NCBI GenBank assembly: GCA_027295245.1
Contig: JAPULF010000241.1
Span: 1 to 7,836 of the forward strand
DNA: 7,836 nt
DNA from: Planctomycetota bacterium
Lineage (GTDB): Bacteria > Planctomycetota > Phycisphaerae > UBA1845 > UTPLA1
Direction of reading: 5' to 3'
Below are positions 6,794-7,836 of this stretch, piece by piece (positions within the stretch are counted from its first letter, which is position 1; each line of letters opens with the position of its first letter). A program made the position numbers and the translations under genes. The notes beneath the pieces are model-generated. The model worked only from the letters and a program-made list of their open reading frames with translations, ran no database searches and was not told the origin of the DNA.

Positions 6794-7671
6794 GCATCCG
6801 CTTCACAAAAATGCACGGAATCGGCAACGACTATGTGTACGTGAATTGCTTCGAGGAGAGTCTGAACGGCTCGGACGTGGCCGCTCTCGCACGGGCCGTC
6901 AGCGATCGAAACCGCGGCATAGGCTCCGACGGCCTGATCCTGATCGCCCCGCCGGAGGCCGGCGCTCAGGCCGATGTTCGTATGGAGATGTACAACGCCG
7001 ACGGTTCGCGGAGCGAGATGTGCGGCAACGGCATTCGCTGCGTCGCCAAGTACGCCATCGATCACGGGCTGGCCGGAAATGCGAACGGAGACTCGGCCGA
7101 TATTCGCGTACAGACCGATCGCGGCGTTCTTCTGTTGCAGGCTAAGATGAGCCATGGCGCGGTCGACCGGGTTCGGGTGGACATGGGCCCGCCCATTCTG
7201 CGTCCCGTGGAGATTCCGGTCGATGTGCCCGGCGACCGTTGCGTTCGCATCGATGTGCCGGTCGCGGATACGGTCCTCACGGCGACGTGTCTTTCCGTCG
7301 GCAATCCGCACGCCGTAGTGTTCCTCGATTCGCTCGACGCGGTGGATCTTGGGCGTATCGGGCCGCTGATGGAGCATCACGCCCTGTTTCCCAAGCGAAT
7401 CAATCTTCACCTTGCAACGGTGCAATCGAGAAGCGAAGTGGCCATGCGGACCTGGGAGCGGGGCAGCGGCATCACGCAGGCCTGCGGTACCGGGGCCTGC
7501 TCGGTTCTCGTGGCGGGTGTTTTGGAAGACCGTCTTGATCGGTGCGTTCTTGTTCACCTTCCGGGCGGCGATCTCACGATTGAATGGCCCAAAGCCGGGG
7601 ACGACCACGGCGGATCCGTGTTCATGACCGGTCCGGCCACGTCGGTGTTTTCCGGCGTATGGCCTACTTGA
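6790..7671 (+). CDS. dapF: Diaminopimelate epimerase
   Basis: This cofactor-independent racemase interconverts LL- and meso-diaminopimelate, the penultimate step to lysine and the source of meso-DAP for peptidoglycan. The protein is complete at 293 residues, slightly above the usual 270-280. It starts with the family hallmark FTKMHGIGNDY (N13). The two catalytic cysteines are present: C78 in EMCGNGIRC and C232 in ACGTGACS. Substrate-binding positions are also visible: N69 (MYNADGS), N172 (GNPH), N205, and E223-R224 (WERG). The residue after the second-strand GSD is Gly (SDGL), a common bacterial variant of the DQL form. The ATG shares ATGA with the stop of the upstream synthase, and no strong Shine-Dalgarno sequence precedes it, so translation probably depends on coupling to the synthase. 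The N-terminal motif sits right after this ATG, which settles the start. Nothing suggests decay. Confidence 0.97.
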   Translation: MSIRFTKMHGIGNDYVYVNCFEESLNGSDVAALARAVSDRNRGIGSDGLILIAPPEAGAQADVRMEMYNADGSRSEMCGNGIRCVAKYAIDHGLAGNANGDSADIRVQTDRGVLLLQAKMSHGAVDRVRVDMGPPILRPVEIPVDVPGDRCVRIDVPVADTVLTATCLSVGNPHAVVFLDSLDAVDLGRIGPLMEHHALFPKRINLHLATVQSRSEVAMRTWERGSGITQACGTGACSVLVAGVLEDRLDRCVLVHLPGGDLTIEWPKAGDDHGGSVFMTGPATSVFSGVWPT

Positions 7672-7726
7672 TTTTCAATCAGGCCGCGGTAACCTCGACG
7701 GCGGGACACCGGGCAGAGGTGCAGTT
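7672..7726 (+). other. Short dapF-ispF intergenic spacer
   Basis: The spacer is 55 bases. No GC-rich hairpin followed by a T-run is visible, so transcription probably reads through from dapF to ispF. No -35/-10 promoter pair is clear. Its only recognisable element is the ribosome-binding site near its right end. Confidence 0.6.
7715..7721 (+). promoter_or_regulatory. Ribosome-binding site for ispF
   Basis: AGAGGTG contains a six-base match (GAGGTG) to the anti-Shine-Dalgarno complement and lies five bases before the TTG at 7727. It supports that TTG as the start. The same site is nine bases before an out-of-frame ATG at 7731, whose reading frame shows no family similarity. Confidence 0.6.
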
Positions 7727-7836
7727 TTGCATGCGGCATCCATCGAGCGCGTCGGAGTTGGAACGGACATACATCGTTTGGAGGTCGGCAGGATCCTCAT
7801 GCTTGGAGGCATTGAGATCGAGTTCGACCGCGGCCT
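7727..7836 (+). CDS. ispF: 2-C-methyl-D-erythritol 2,4-cyclodiphosphate synthase, N-terminal fragment
   Basis: IspF converts CDP-ME 2-phosphate to the cyclic diphosphate MEcPP with release of CMP, in the MEP pathway for isoprenoid precursors. Only about 36 residues are inside the window; the right edge cuts the gene, which is usually near 160 codons. The visible part carries the family N-terminus: RVGVGTDIHRLEVGR, then LMLGGIEIEFDRG. The D-x-H pair (D14, H16 from the TTG) matches the zinc/magnesium ligands Asp8 and His10 of E. coli IspF. The frame has no ATG upstream of the motif within the intergenic spacer. A TTG at 7727 with a ribosome-binding site five bases before it is the best start and adds about seven residues before the usual family start. 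The gene follows dapF by 55 bases on the same strand, probably in one operon. The family call is strong despite the short length; the exact start is less sure. Confidence 0.85.
   Translation, partial: MHAASIERVGVGTDIHRLEVGRILMLGGIEIEFDRG

Noticed and set aside
6745..7608. Antisense open frame of 287 codons opposite dapF
   Set aside because: dapF has every catalytic and binding motif on the + strand; the antisense frame has none.
7680..7712. GC-rich stretch after dapF as an intrinsic terminator
   Set aside because: Only short imperfect inverted repeats are present and no T-run follows.
7659..7836. Open + frame from the ATG at 7659, overlapping the dapF end
   Set aside because: It has no family similarity, and from 7727 on it overlaps the convincing IspF frame.

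Overview
The window is GC-rich and reads entirely on the + strand: one very large lipid-synthase gene, cut by the left edge, followed by two housekeeping genes. No RNA gene, mobile element, CRISPR array, long repeat or convincing terminator was seen.

Positions 2-6793 encode at least 2,259 residues of an iterative, multidomain fatty-acid/polyketide synthase. Domain order is ketosynthase (KS, N-terminus missing), chain-length factor (CLF, a KS without its catalytic cysteine), PfaB-type acyltransferase (AT), a low-complexity linker, then four hot-dog folds arranged as pseudo-dehydratase, dehydratase, pseudo-dehydratase, dehydratase. This KS-CLF-AT-DH-DH order matches the Pfa3-type subunit of polyunsaturated-fatty-acid (PUFA) or 'secondary lipid' synthases known from myxobacteria and detected in several other phyla. 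In marine gammaproteobacteria the AT sits instead on a separate protein, PfaB. The chain has no acyl-carrier protein, ketoreductase or enoyl reductase, so it must work with partner proteins, most likely encoded upstream of the window.

Positions 6790-7671 encode a complete diaminopimelate epimerase (dapF; lysine and peptidoglycan precursor synthesis). Its ATG overlaps the synthase stop codon by 4 bp (ATGA), so the two genes are probably translationally coupled. After a 55-base gap, a partial ispF (methylerythritol-phosphate isoprenoid pathway) begins at a TTG behind a good ribosome-binding site and runs off the right edge. The three genes look like one transcription unit joining a specialised lipid synthase to primary metabolism.

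The host is a bacterium with the DAP and MEP pathways and a large PUFA-like synthase. A planctomycete, or a similar large-genome lineage such as a myxobacterium, would fit. That is inference from architecture and composition, not something the sequence proves. The exact lipid product cannot be read from this window.
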